Below the pieces are notes generated by a model, which saw only the letters and a list, made by a program, of their open reading frames with translations, was not told the DNA's origin and did not search any database. Shown here piece after piece: positions 52,191-64,000 of a stretch of DNA of 64,000 bases. The stretch lies in contig CP154955.1 in the NCBI GenBank assembly GCA_039621445.1, forward strand, positions 37,861,123 through 37,925,122. The letters are read 5' to 3'. The number at the start of each line of letters is the position of its first letter. The first letter of the stretch is position 1. Made by a program: the position numbers and the translations under genes. This DNA comes from Euglena gracilis. Lineage: Eukaryota > Euglenida > Euglenophyceae > Euglenales.

Positions 52191-53165
52191 TTGTCATGGG
52201 CAGCCCATGAAAAAGCCAAGGTGGCACCTGGCCTGCATTTTATTGGCAGACAGTTGTTACAGAAGCAACATATTCCCCCCTCAGTGGTTGACAATTTCTT
52301 AAGTCACAATCTTTCCTTGGCGAGCTATGAATCTGCCTTCAGGCTCCTGTGGGGAGTTTTGACCATGTCCCGGCGGGACCTCAACACCATAAGCCCAGAA
52401 TTAGTCGCCTCTGGCATCATAGAATTTTTCACCTTCAGTGTGGCCCAGGCCAGGAATGCTTATAGTGCTGTGGTCCAGCTTCCTGGTTTTCACATGTTAA
52501 GTTTTATACCCCTGTTGGCCCCCTACAAAATACAATGGAACACATCCACCCCAAGGTATCCGTCTTTTTGGAATCCTGAATCATTACTTCAGAAGTTGGG
52601 AGCAGCACCTCCCACAGGGTGCCTCAGTGGCCTGAGGGACCAAGTCATTTTAAGTTTCAGACTCATCAGTTTGCATCGCTCGGTGGACTTGAGCAGAACC
52701 TTCCGGACAGTGTCCCAGGTCGATGGCAAGGTCTTTGTCCTGGTAAGAAGAAAGGGTTGGAGACAGACTCAGTTGGAGAAATTCCCCAAATTCCTTTATG
52801 TCCCAATATTTGCCTGGTTCAACATGAAAAAATATATCAGTTTGACGTCTCACTGTGCCCCCCGGGGGACATTTATTTTTAAGTTTAAAACCTCCCTTTA
52901 CCCCCCTATCGGCAAAAACCATTGGGAGTTTAACAAAACGATTGTTGGATAAACATGGGGTACCTCCCCAGTGGGCCCCCCACTCCACCAGGGGGGCAGG
53001 AGTGTACATGTATAAACTGGCAAGTTTGTCCTCTGAGGAAGTGTGCCAAATTGGAAAATGGACAAATGTGCAGGCCTTTTCTTCCCATTATTTGCGGTTG
53101 GAAGCGGGAAAAAATGCGGGTTGTGGTCCAAAAAAAGTGGTGCACAAAGCATCACTGGGGTCTTT
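52191..53165 (+). pseudogene. DIRS-like tyrosine recombinase, frameshifted
   Basis: Would replace integrase by joining a circular DNA intermediate through a phosphotyrosine link. Frame 3 carries the N-terminal core-binding helices and the first catalytic Arg in LISLHRSVDLSRTF (codon at 52677). After a frameshift near 52880-52940, frame 1 carries HSTRG (His at 52981, second catalytic Arg at 52990) and IGKWTNVQAFSSHYLRL with the nucleophile Tyr at 53089. So Arg, His, Arg and Tyr are all present but in two frames. The frame stays open to 53682 as a low-complexity Lys/Pro/Ser tail containing the inverted repeat. Confidence 0.78.
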
Positions 53166-53182
53166 TGCGGAGCCGGAGCTGG

Positions 53183-53524
53183 CTCGGACTCCGATGAAGA
53201 ATGATCCAGGAGGAAGGGACAGCGAAGACGGAGCACAAGACAACAGTGAGTCCGCCCCCCGACCCAGAAGGGAACAAAAAAGTCGGTCAGGCCCCCCCAA
53301 GAAATTTCAATTCACCCACAGACAGGCCAGCAGCCCACCGCCGCCAGCCACCGAGAAGTCCGACAACATCTCCGAGTCCGCCTGCTCCGACATCTCATCG
53401 CAGCAAGAAACACCAACACCAAAAACACAAAACAACAGCCGGAAAGAGGGCAGGACCTCACTGTTTTCTTGTGCTCCGCCTTCGCTGTCCCTTCCTCCTG
53501 GATCATTCTACACCGGAGTCCGAG
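53183..53524. repeat. 57-bp inverted repeat in the DIRS-like element
   Basis: Arms 53183-53239 and 53468-53524 are reverse complements with about four mismatches, separated by 228 bp. Both contain ATGATCCAGGAGGAAGGGAC or its complement. It may be a terminal inverted repeat of the DIRS-like element or a small foldback inserted after the recombinase. Confidence 0.85.
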
Positions 53525-53690
53525 TGTCTGTCACCAAGCACACCCAAAAAACCCACACGGCAGCGCCAGCGAACAAGGCGTGTTATCACATGGTGTTTGC
53601 GCTTCACCCTGGAGTCCCTTCCTCCCTTGGCGGCCTGCCTCGGGGGGGGGGGTACGAGACAGCTGTCCTTCTTTTAAAATAAGATAAGTA

Positions 53691-56491
53691 GGGAAAGGGT
53701 GGGCTTTGGCAGGTTTCAGACGCGGAGTGGTGGAAGGAAAACTTGATCCTTTAGGCAGATTTGTGTAACGGCCGTGGGTCGGTCCAGAACCCCTTGGGTT
53801 GGAACCTGTTTTTGCCGAAGAGGGGGTGAGGCCTGGACAGTAAAACGAAGACCTGAGGGCAATGCTTTGCTCCCGCATTGGTTAACGAAGAAAAGCAGAG
53901 CAGAAATGACAGCACTAATCAACAAACAAACATATTGGTGCAAAAAATGTAACAAGGCAGGCAAAGATTTATTGGCATTTTGGCGGAGAGCCTTCTCACC
54001 AGGCACCAACGTTCAGGTGTTGGCCAACATTTCTAACATTTCTGGGTTGGGGGGGTCCGACCCCCCCCCCCCAACGAGTCCTTCCCATATTTCGGGAGGC
54101 GCCAATTTCTCCCTGCGTGGTGCTGTGATGGGTGGGGGGGCTCGACCAGGGTCCGACCCCCCACCAGGCCTTCCTGTGCAGCAGGGTTCTTCTTAAATAG
54201 CCCCAGGAAGGGGGAAGATGTGGGTGTAAAAGCCCATAGACACTCTGACGATTTGCACCCTTGTTTTTTATCTGTCTTTCATGTACACGTTTACTATTTC
54301 TTTCCATTACTTTGTCTTTGTGTTTTCCTCAGTTGTTTGCACCTTATTGTTCTGCTTTCCTGCATTCCCTCAAAATTTGACTGCAATTCCTCAAAATTTG
54401 ACAATCTGGTGTGCTTTCCAGGCATCCACTTGTGGGGGTTGACTTGTGGGGGAAATCATTTCAATTATCTCAAAAAAATACAAAGAATACCTTTTGAAAA
54501 CAAATCAGTTACTATCTCCCGGGGGCTTGGCCTTTTTTTTGGGATCCAGCTTGAGCAGTTGATCAAAATGCACAGCACAATATCAATATAGCCCTTACCC
54601 CAACCATCCGAGATGGGGGTGTCAACATCCAGCTGTACTTCAACTTGTCAACCAAAATGACAGATGAACCCCAAACAACCCCCCAAAAACCTTATTTTCT
54701 ATTCTTGTGATTTTTGACCGGGTTTGACCCCTTGCAAAAATCTCAACTCAGCCCAAATTGCTTTGCAAAAATCCTGCCTGAAAGATTTGCCTGTGCTGCA
54801 GCGGACAGGGTGAGGGGTTCGCAGCCTGGTTGCAAGCTAGCTGGAAAATATATGGTGAGTGGGCTGGACCCCCTCCCGGGTGGGATCCGGCCAAGGGATC
54901 CCCTTCACAAGAGTGGTCAATCACCGTGTTGGTGCCTGTCTGCTTGCTTGCTTATGTACCCGCACTTGCACTTGCATCTGTTTGTGCGGAGGGGATCGCG
55001 TCCCACGCCACCCACACCGCCAACAGAACACCAGTGGTAAAAACAATGGATTTCCCTCCATTGAGCAATAAATGTTTGGGGGCCCCAATGCATGTTGTAT
55101 GATCGCTGCCCAATTGAGCAATTCTTGGGTGGCTGATATCTGACCCATGTCTAATGTGAATTTTCTCACAATCGCAAGCCGAGTCAATGCCAATTTTCTT
55201 CTGTGGTTTGGGTGCAATGGGCTTTTGCCACAAGTCTTGGGCAAGCACCCAAAAATCCATCCGGGGACATTTTTTTTGGAAAAATGTTGTGTGTGTGTGT
55301 GTGTGATGGGGATTGACTGTCTGCAAGAAACCTGCCCACCATCCAGAAGCCAGATCCCCTCCTTGGGAAACCAAAGAATGACATGCACTGGTCGTTTCGG
55401 GTTGGTAAGAGGAATCTTCCCCGGCGTTCATGGGAAATGCATGGCTCTGAAGGCTGAAGGTGGGATGTTGTCACGGCAGCAATCACTCACCCTTTTTCGA
55501 ACCCATTGCTGACACATTGCAAGCTTCCTCTTTCTCTGAATTCGTCTTGGCCAAGAGGGCAAATAAATAACAGGGCCCAGCTTTGGGATCGCCAACACCC
55601 ATGGGTGACATGCCCAAATGCAAAGCAGATCGGCCAAAAATTGGAATAGAATCTGTTGTTTTTGAAAGATGGTGAATAGCAAAAAATGAAAAATAATGGT
55701 GAATAACTATCAATCAACAATAAAAATATAATAAAGAATGCAGAAAAATTTGCAACATTTGAAGAGTTTCGAGGGAAATTTTGAAGAAATGTGACAAATA
55801 CAACAACATGTAGAAAATTTTCTTTAAAAACAAATTTAAAAAAATTTTCTTTGAAAACAAATCTAAAAAATCAAAAAAATAAAACATAAAAATGAAAATA
55901 AAAAATGCTTCATAATTGAAGAAAATATGCAAACAACAATGCACATGTACTGGGGGGGAAAAACGAAAAATTATGGGATTATGGGGGTAAATAAATCACT
56001 GGACAAAAATGCAAAATGACAACAATTTTACTCACACAAAGAAGATTCTGAAATCCTGATATCACAAACATCACATCCAAAAAGGATGGATGTGACCATG
56101 GATGCTGGAGAAATTACAAAACAAACACTAAACCAGCATAAAATGTGCAAAACAAAACAAAACAACAGCATAATATCAGCACCCCACAATTCCCCCCTGG
56201 TTGGATTCAACCGCCCAACCTGTGGACTGTTGAGGCCAACGTACGTACCATTTGGCTTGGCTTGTTGGGCCAACATAGCTCGGGCCAACAAGCCTGGGAG
56301 GGGGTTGAGAGTTTCCCAGAATACAACGGAGTCACTTCTTCCTCCAGTGAACTTCCTCCGTTGGTTAGTTTCGTTCGACACTCTGTCCCCCGCTGCAGAT
56401 AAAATCCGGGTCACAACCGCACCCCAGCCAATCCCCCTTGTCCAACAGCTACTAATGTTCACCTCCCAACAGGGTGGTGGTCGTCAAGCAC
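53691..56491. other. Gene-free stretch
   Basis: A short foldback GGGTCCGACCCCCC lies at 54053-54066, a (TG)n run at 55288-55305 and very A/T-rich low-complexity sequence at 55680-56040. No supported exon or transposon domain. Confidence 0.5.
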
Positions 56492-56499
56492 CTCCAGAC

Positions 56500-56839
56500 C
56501 ATACCATTGCCTAGCGACCCTGGGGGGGGGGTCACTTTCCACTCTGAAAAAAAAAACCAGTCAGTCACTTTCCCCCCAAAAAAACCAGTCAGTCACTTTA
56601 CCCCCCCCCCCCAGGGGGGATCGGCCACTCTTCAGGAGGCAATGAACATTTGCCAAAAAAGTGTCAAAAAAACCCCAAAATTTCCGGCGCCTTCGGCACC
56701 AGGGAAGCCACTTTTTAATTTTCGGGCCTACCCCACCCCGGGGGGGGGGGGGTTCTCTCGGCCAGAAAACCAGTCAGTCACTCTGAAAAACCCAGTCAGT
56801 CACCCCGGGGGGGGGGGACAGGTGTTAAGCAATGGTATG
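56500..56839. mobile_element. hAT-type MITE family D, copy 2
   Basis: 340 bp with inverted ends CATACCATTGCCTA and TAAGCAATGGTATG and the perfect 8-bp duplication CTCCAGAC (56492-56499, 56840-56847). Aligns to copy 1 at 15666-15984 throughout, with an extra CAGTCAGTCAC unit. Confidence 0.88.
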
Positions 56840-56847
56840 CTCCAGAC

Positions 56848-57993
56848 AGTTGGTGTTTTAGTGGTGTTGTCGGGATGCGTTGGGATTTGTCGAGATTTGT
56901 CAGGACTTGTCGGCTTTTGAACACTGGAGGTGGGGTCCCAGCCACATCTTTCGGAAGGATCTGATCCGATGCAAATGACATGTGTCAAACAATGTGGTTG
57001 ACACATTGTGTTTGACACACGATGTGTTGAACACATTGCGTGTTTAACACAATGTGTTTTGCATGAAACCTTGCCATCATTCTTTTTCTGGAGTGTGGGA
57101 CTCATTTCAAGCAGTTTTCCGGCAGCAAAGGCTCCTTGCATTGGCAGTATTGAATGCATTCCACCTTGCCGCCCGCCTATCCAACGACTACGATGGGTGA
57201 GGAGGTCATTAAAGAAAAGCGAATACTCATCTCCAACCAGAGGGAGGTTGTTGGACATGACACGGGACGGGGGGGGGAGGAATTCACGACAATAGATAAC
57301 AGAAGAAATGAAAAATGAAATTTCTGACACATGCCTTTTTCTTGTCAAAACACCATTTATGGAACTCTCTTCACATGCTATTATCTCACCATCGCAAACA
57401 AACATCCCCTTCAGCGGCATCACGACCCAACTGACTTACTGGGGGAAAAAAACCAGGCTTCTTCCTTCAATTTTTTCTGCAATAAAGCCAAAAATATTGC
57501 TCTTAAAGATTGCCTCCTGCGGTCGATGTTGCCAACACATGAATCTCTGGGACAAAATTGAGAAAAAACAAACGAGACCTGGGAAACAGGAGACTGGAGA
57601 TGGAAATGGTTGATTGTCGTGAGATTGCCCACATGCAACATTTTCCTTGTGCACTTCCATCCAGATAACAAATTCAAACAGCTGCCAATGCCAAGCTTCT
57701 TTTGATCTCCATGGTTGACCTTTTGACTTTTTTGACTGTCTGATTGACGACCATGGTGACTCCATTGTTGTTGGGCCATAAAAAGTTATGCTCACAAAAG
57801 CAAGCTTCTTTGAACCTAACAGCAAAGAAAACTGCTGTGGGATCTCTCCTTTCAGAACAACCTGTGAACCCAAAAAATGCGTAAACAAGAAAAGCAAAGA
57901 AGCACATGAAAATCATTAACAACCAATCATAATATTCCTTTTGGGCAACTTTGTCCATCCTTCTGACCACAAATTTTTTTGGCTGGTTTTGTG
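56848..57993. other. Gene-free stretch
   Basis: 56980-57060 has alternating ACACATTGTGTT-type inverted words; the rest is unremarkable and no exon borders were found. Confidence 0.4.
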
Positions 57994-58371
57994 ATGGTGG
58001 TTAGGCTATTGCTTGGGGTCCACTGGCCAGCCATTTTGCAAGATGTCGGAAAAAATGGACAGGGGACTTCTGGGGGGGGGTCCAGGGGTCCCCCGAGTGG
58101 AAAAAAATTTTCCTCCGGCACTGCATGTTTTTAATGCACTTTTTTGGCTGATTTTTGTTCAACAAATCCCAAAATCCCAAAATGACCAAAAATGTACATT
58201 GGCCAGTTTGGGGGGTCCAAATTTCTTTTTTGCGCCGGTCACTGGAAAACTTTGGCTTCTGTCCCCCCCCCCAGGGGGTCTGTTAGAATTTCCGCCAGCA
58301 AAATCTAGCTAGCTGAGTCCAGCCCCCCCCCCCCAAGGGTGCTGCGAACCCTTAAGCAATAGACTGTTGAG
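57994..58371. mobile_element. MITE family E, full-length copy
   Basis: About 378 bp with short inverted ends CTATTGCTTGGGG and CCTTAAGCAATAG, C/G blocks inside each end, and CTCCGGCACTGC and GCGCCGGTCACTGG inside. Related in reverse complement to 46185-46604. No target duplication identified. Confidence 0.65.
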
Positions 58372-59201
58372 GTGGTTCAAGGATGCTGGGATACAATTTT
58401 TTTCTCGATGTCAAGCTGTTCTCGCCGGAAATGCGGGAAATGCCGGGGGTTCTTCCTATTTTTTCTTGGTTTCGTCGGGATTTCTGGGGATTTGTCGGAA
58501 CCCACACCGCCAGATTTGTTGGGATCTGTTGGGATTTGTTAGGGAGGTGCTTGGCGGCCACTAAAATAACTAATGATCGTTTCCGACCAGGGGGCAGGGT
58601 GGTCGTTAGACGGGGGGGGGGGGAAACCAGGTCGGCAAAAATTGGCCATATTTGTTGGGTTATATGGCCATTTTCGGCTGTGTTGGTCTATTTTGGAGAT
58701 GTTTGGCCTTTTGTCACAATCTTGCACGCTCTGAAGCCGCTTTCAGAAACTCACGTTAATTTTGGAACTGCAGTGTTTTGGACCTTTTTCTAGGATCAGT
58801 GGGCTTTTCTTCTCCCCGTTTTTTTTTTGCCATCTTCAGCCAGTTTACTGTGGCTTTTACCATTTTTGGTCATTCTTGTTTTTTTCCGTGGTGAAACAGC
58901 AAATTAATTCAGGCAATTATTCCCATCCTTATTGCCAACATTGTATCCAAAGAAGGCCGCATCTGACCGTTGGACAAACTTGACAAGCAACTTTTGCCAA
59001 AATTGCTGATTTGGGCCACTTCTTTGGGCCTTTTCGGCCTTTTTTTGGGCCTTTTGGGCCGTTCCTTTTTTGACTTTCGGTGTTCAAGGTCCAATTTACG
59101 AGGCACATCTTCAACATCCATCTTGCCGGCAGGTTAGACCCGCTTTGGTGAGGAAGGCAAAAGACTGCTGGCTGGCTGGACCCTGCCCCTTCATGCACAG
59201 G

Positions 59202-59302
59202 AAGCTGGCACTTCAGCTCCAGAGGGACTCGCGCCTTCTCTTGGAGCTTTTGAGAGCCACACATGGCCAAAATCAGCGCTGGGTCCGGGGGCGGCCCCTG
59301 GT
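59202..59302 (+). CDS. Plus-strand exon candidate
   Basis: The acceptor CCCTTCATGCACAG leads to KLALQLQRDSRLLLELLRAT then HGQNQRWVRGRPL and a GTTGGT donor. A protein-like amphipathic helix, but the minus strand is also open here, so strand and reality are uncertain. No family recognised. Confidence 0.3.
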
Positions 59303-61599
59303 TGGTGTCCGTGCTGCGCTTTGCAAAATGGCAGGTGCCTTTGGGGCTGGAAGAATCCAGGCTTTCCTGCCGAGGCCGGGAACACACTTGGGTTCCCCCC
59401 CTCTCCCGATGCTGTGCGGACGAATGATGGATAAGGGAGTTGGCAAAACTCTGAAACTGTCTCAACCAATGGTGGAACTTTGTGCGCTCTTGCTCTTTCG
59501 GCAAACGCCCCGCCACCAAAGAAGACCGGAGGGGAGATCAGCCCCCCCCCCCCCCCCCCCCGGGCCAACGGGAGGCCGGGGGCACTGGCGGAGAGCGTGC
59601 TGCGTTTCAGTGAGCCGGCCGAAGAGGAGGTTGAGGGTGGATGGCACAGGGGGGGGGGGGCAGGGCAAGGGGGAGGGGCGGCGATGCCATTGGATATTGG
59701 CGGAGGGCTAGCCGGGAGGGGGCCGGACTGCTGCTCCCGAACCTCCCCCGAGAGCTGCGGCGTCTGCATGTGGAAGCCATGCCTGGGGAGCTGGCGAACC
59801 CGGCAATTCGCATCACCCCCCCATCCCCCCGGGAACACAACATCCGCCTGGGCAGCCAAAGGTGGTGATCCTGCGCCTCTACGCCTTGCTTGCCCCCAGG
59901 GCATTGCTGAACCAGCTCAGAGGCTGGAAATTTTTGGCTGGCCGGCAAAAGGCTGCCCCCCCGTCCCATAAGAAATGGGGTGGACCTGGGTCAAACCATG
60001 CTGAATCCCGCCCCAAATATGAAATCCGCCCCGACGTAGAGCCCGACGACGTGTCATTCAGGAAATAGAGGAAAAAATTTGGGGGATACAACATTCTTTT
60101 CACCAGAAATGCTCCATGATGGATAAGAATTGCGCATTTCTGCGAAAAATAGGAGGTACACAACAAAAATCTGACATAAAACTGATATTTGGCCACAATT
60201 GAAGGCCGCCAAACGTCATAGAGGTCACCCGAAAAAGTTTGACCCCAAAATATAAGCCCCCCCCCCAAACATAAAGCCGAGGGGGGCTTTATATTTGGAG
60301 GGGGTTTACAAAAATTGAAACTGCAAGGATGGCAAAAAACTGCCATTTGCAAGAATTGCTCTTTGACCCAAAATTTGCCCTGGCCCATGTTTGACACATT
60401 CTTGCCCAATTGCTTTGGCACCTCTGAAAGCGAAAAATTCATTAGCGCCGCCCAACGGGCGGCTGGTAATGCATTAAAATGAGCCTGGAAACAGGTTGAT
60501 GGCTGGCTGGACACACACCGAGAAGGGGTCCCAACTGGTCCCTGAAATGCTGGCTGATTTTTCTCGTGCAAAATTTGGTTGCCGATTTGGAGGCACGTGC
60601 GCAACAAAGTCCACCCCCTTCCCCTGTTGGGCCGACCGCCACGGGAGCGGCCGTCCGGGCGACCGCCGCCTTCACTCACACGCGGTGAGGAGGGGAGGGG
60701 GATGGGGGTCGCCCGGCGGTCCCGAGGCTGCGAGGTGAGGATTGCGTGGCGATGGTGCAATGCGCCTACCGGTGAACTCAACCTCCCCCCCCAGGGGCTC
60801 AGCTCGGTGGTTGCACAGTTGCCTGGAAAATGTCCGCTGCTGCCCCCCCCCCCGCTAAGTTGGGGCATCTGGCTGGAGCAGATACGAGCTGGGGCAAGAA
60901 ACCGTACATCCCCCAACTTTAGAAACAAGAGATTTGAGAGGAAAGGGCGGGGCCCCAATGACCAGGCTGAGAGAAGGGTGGTGCTAATGATTTGACACCC
61001 CCCAGATTGGCGGGGAGATGTGTGCAAATTTGGCCCCAAAGTTTAGCCCTCTCCCAAAAATGTGATATGGACCACCCCTTTTAGCTGAAATTTGTACCAA
61101 ATCCGCTTCCTTCCCCAAAATTGTTTCCCCCAGCCCTTTTACTTTAACCTTGACACAGAGGGGGGCAAAATTTATACATTTTTGAGGAAGCATCGAAATC
61201 ATTCTCAGACAATGTGCGCTTTGATGGAGGATCTTTTCCTGGGCATCATGATCACAATTAAGCTTTCTAATTAGTTTGAAAGAATATGGAAATGCGAATT
61301 TCAAACAATCGTTGATGAAACTGTGGGGGTTCATTTGTGTGTTACCTTTTTCGGAGGATATAGATTCCATTACCGAGCGACACCCTAATACAAACCCTAA
61401 CCCGAGGCACTTCCTCGGGTTAGGGTTTGCTCAAAGAAGAAAGAAAAAAAGAAAAATAAGAAACAATTGTGAGTGGCAAAGATAATCAAACTGTGATTTC
61501 ACTGAAACCATACCTCCCCCTTTTTGTACGATCACCAACCTGTTGTCAACAAGCAGGGGTGGACAAGGGGGTGGGGAGGTGTCTGAATCAACGTCTCTC
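59303..61599. other. Unassigned GC-rich and repeat sequence
   Basis: Poly-C/poly-G runs at 59540-59562 and 59649-59661. Around 60600-60690 there is a GC-rich block with a good plus donor (CACGCG/GTGAGG) that might be an exon, but its frame is unclear. The long minus frame across 59879-61039 is mostly low-complexity and not credible. Confidence 0.35.
61391..61429. repeat. Telomere-motif hairpin
   Basis: Arms CAAACCCTAACCCGAGG (61391-61407) and CCTCGGGTTAGGGTTTG (61413-61429) are perfect reverse complements around a 5-base loop, placing TTAGGG-type repeats head to head. Confidence 0.9.
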
Positions 61600-61765
61600 G
61601 GTGTGTGGGTGCTGCATCGATTGCTCCATCCTCGGGACACATTGGTGCTGGTTAACTGGACTCCATTCGTGGACAGAGGCGCTCAGGCCCGGCCGAACCC
61701 CATTGCCAAGCTCCTGTCTCTCTGTGGAGAATTTCCCGCCATTCACCTGGTTTCTTGCAACAGGG
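61600..61765 (+). CDS. Plus-strand exon candidate
   Basis: The plus frame reads LHRLLHPRDTLVLVNWTPFV then DRGAQARPNPIAKLLSLCGE and FPAIHLVSCNRA. Hydrophobic strand/helix patterning looks like a folded domain. Exact borders were not determined. No family recognised. Confidence 0.35.
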
Positions 61766-62119
61766 CGGCGGCAGGGGTCCCGGGGGAACCAGTGCCCTGT
61801 TTGCCCCGAGACAGGCATTTTCAAATGTCAAGAAAACGAAGTGCTCTGCTGGCAACTGGACTTCTTCGCATACCTCCCTCCCCCCTGGGCGCTTGGCACG
61901 GGCCATGATTGAAGGTAGCCAAGGGGCCAACCTTAGGGGGCCAAGTTTGCATGTAAGGATGAGGCTTGGCCCAGGGGGCGGGTGGGCACGGCATGGGGAG
62001 GGAGGCGAGATCAATAACAGAATCGTTACCGAGTTTCCAAGAAATTGGGACACTTAGGCTGTTTAAGAATTCTTTCTGGCCAACAAAATTGTTGTTGTCA
62101 GAATGTGCAGGTTTCAGAA

Positions 62120-62285
62120 AGATAGGTGCCGTGGCCCAACCAAGAGTATTTGGGTCAGGCACTGGTTGTGCTGCGGCCAGCTGCGACTGGCTGTGGCCCA
62201 ACCAACAATTTTTTTGGTAGGACTGCGGCCGTCCGCAACCCTAAAAATTTTTTGTTGGACCGAGGTCCAACCTGCTGTGACCGCC
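62120..62285 (-). mobile_element. Decayed palindrome-array element, copy 3
   Basis: Degenerate versions of the GGTTGGGCCGCGG palindromes (TGTGGCCCAACCAACAA, GGACTGCGGCCGTCCGC) and a right flank CTGTGACCGCCTCAGCAGTG that parallels CATGACCGTCCGAGCACTG of copy 1. Three or four palindromes remain, with many mismatches. Confidence 0.6.
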
Positions 62286-62382
62286 TCAGCAGTGCTTCAT
62301 TCTGTTTCAGCCTTTGTTGTCTATGGTTGTGGAAAATTTTTCTAAATAAATTTAAAAAGAAAGAAAAATAGAATAATAGAAC

Positions 62383-62770
<388 letters not shown>

Positions 62771-64000
62771 AACAGAAAATATAAAATGTCGTTATGACCT
62801 ATAAAAGGGGGCATTTGGGAGGGTGTGGGGGTGCGGGAGCTGTGGGGGGGTGTAGGGTGTAATCCCACCCACAGAAACAGGACCATCCAAATCATCCTTA
62901 TTTTGTATGCACCTGTGCTGATGAAGATATTGAACTTGGGTTTCTGGCTGGCGTTTGTTTGTTGAAAAAAAATTTTGGAGGGTCTTGGATGGCATACCCC
63001 TTAATTGCAACAAAGTTGCGTAAAATGCAGTATTGTTCCATTGACACAGAGTGTTGTTGAAAACACCTGTGGCAACTTCACATTCCTGAAACATTGCCAT
63101 ATAAGAAAGGAGGTTAAATCAAACAGGTCTAATGAACCTATCTGGGGGGGATGCCTTGCAAAAACCTTGGCAGATTCCTGGCGCAGCCGATGGTTTGGCC
63201 CGTTGATTGACACATGTCAGAAGCTGAAACGCCAGTCCAAGCAAATAGTAAAATATACCAAATATTTATTGAGAACGGCCTTTGGAATTAGTCAATCGAA
63301 TTTCGGTTCATATTATTATTCCTTCTTTCAGAATTTTACTTTTTGGAATTCTTTTCTCCTATTTAGCAACTTGACGAGAATTTGATTGAAAGATTCACCC
63401 AAGGCCCAACGACAATTTCCCGGGCAGGGGGCAAAGACGTGTCGAAGTCCAAATGGCCCTGCAAGATGTCCGCCCCTTGGCTCTTGTGAAACCTGAACAA
63501 TGAAGAACAAAAACAAGAAAGACACATTCCGTGACAAAACGCAGTCTTTGGGCATAAACAGTGAGGACTCGCAGATTCACAAAAAAATTCAGCACCACAC
63601 TCCAATACCCAAATTAAAGGGTTTAACTGACCTTTTTCGTGTGATTTCTGTGCTTTCTCAAGTCCCAGCTTTTTCCACTTTCAGAATTTTCCTTTGGCTG
63701 TGTTGAGAAATCTGTGTGAGACAAGCAACAACCGAAAACTGAAAACTGAGTCTTTTATTGGGGCACTCAGAAATGCAACCACCCAACTTCGTTCCAGCAG
63801 ATTTCGTTCCTTAGGGGTTATACAAGAGATGGTGTGGCCCCAGCACCTCCTGTGTATCCCCCTCGTCACTGATCAACTGAAAACTTTGGGTTGGCCACCA
63901 AAATTTCCCCAGGTCGACCGTAACACAATTTGGAACCCTGGTCCCTTATGAGTGTGTTTCGACAGGGGTGTTCATTCCTACCTGGATACACAACACTCTC
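62771..64000. other. Gene-free end of window
   Basis: A plus frame at 63694-63951 (ESFIGALRNATTQLRSSRFR, VIQEMVWPQHLLCIPLVTDQ) is mildly protein-like but has no recognised family or clear borders. Nothing else supported. Confidence 0.35.

Larger units (their letters stand above)
51145..53690 (+). mobile_element. DIRS-like tyrosine-recombinase retrotransposon, 5' truncated
   Basis: Starts abruptly at the TE2 LTR with a reverse-transcriptase connection-like segment (GAALGIYRHFGRF), followed by RNase H and a tyrosine recombinase in the order typical of DIRS/Ngaro/PAT elements. Several stops and frameshifts break it. The polymerase part of the reverse transcriptase is missing; it is not found left of TE2 either. 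A 57-bp inverted repeat lies downstream of the recombinase core. Confidence 0.75.

Noticed and set aside
59879-61039. 386-codon minus-strand frame
   Set aside because: Composition is non-protein-like across repeats and poly-C runs, with no domain and no intron logic; random openness in stop-poor DNA.

Overview
This is a gene-sparse stretch of nuclear DNA from a eukaryote, almost certainly one that builds cilia or flagella. Reading frames are broken by introns with GT/AG borders and pyrimidine tracts. There are long CA/TG and trinucleotide microsatellites, interstitial TTAGGG-type motifs, LTR, LINE and tyrosine-recombinase retrotransposons, and many short palindromic elements. Exons are GC-rich, with mostly G or C in third positions, while the rest is peppered with poly-G/poly-C runs. 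No operon, rRNA gene, recognisable tRNA gene or CRISPR array is visible. The species cannot be named from the sequence; an alga or other flagellated protist fits best.

Host genes. All convincing host exons between 1 and 46 kb lie on the minus strand and appear to form four head-to-tail genes. Gene D (about 1.0-5.0 kb) is unidentified. Gene A (6.1-11.0 kb, perhaps reaching 14.7 kb) looks like the flagellar protein CFAP119/CCDC189: three consecutive exons carry the family's successive motifs in the right order. Gene B (16.9-27.5 kb or more) and gene C (28.2-46.0 kb) are unrecognised. In gene C several neighbouring exons join in phase (45989/45630/45173; 41490/40799/31317/30300; 28685/28300). 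Most exons are 50-260 bp and introns are packed with repeats. Plus-strand exon-like pieces occur at 59.2 and 61.6 kb.

Mobile DNA. (1) A complete LTR retrotransposon, TE1 (31584-40697, minus strand), sits in a gene C intron 13 bp inside the splice donor. It has 441-bp LTRs, a perfect 5-bp target duplication, an initiator-tRNA-Met-like primer site, a polypurine tract and a double zinc-knuckle Gag, but no reverse transcriptase. A 5'-truncated LINE (39951-40609, 8-bp duplication) has since landed in its 5' LTR. (2) A second LTR element, TE2 (46741-51144, plus strand), has lost its 5' LTR. It shares LTR ends, polypurine tract and adjoining internal sequence with TE1 but carries entirely different, unrecognised ORFs. 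(3) Abutting TE2 is a decayed DIRS-like element (51145-53690) with RNase H and tyrosine recombinase. (4) Many small non-coding elements: two hAT-type MITEs with perfect 8-bp duplications, foldback elements, a 316-bp tandem repeat, and clusters of GC palindromes, notably two inverted six-palindrome arrays at 11.1-11.5 and 12.3-12.7 kb.

From 53.7 to 64 kb the window is mostly repeats and unassigned sequence. Many long open frames in this window are translations of microsatellites or palindromes and are not annotated as genes.
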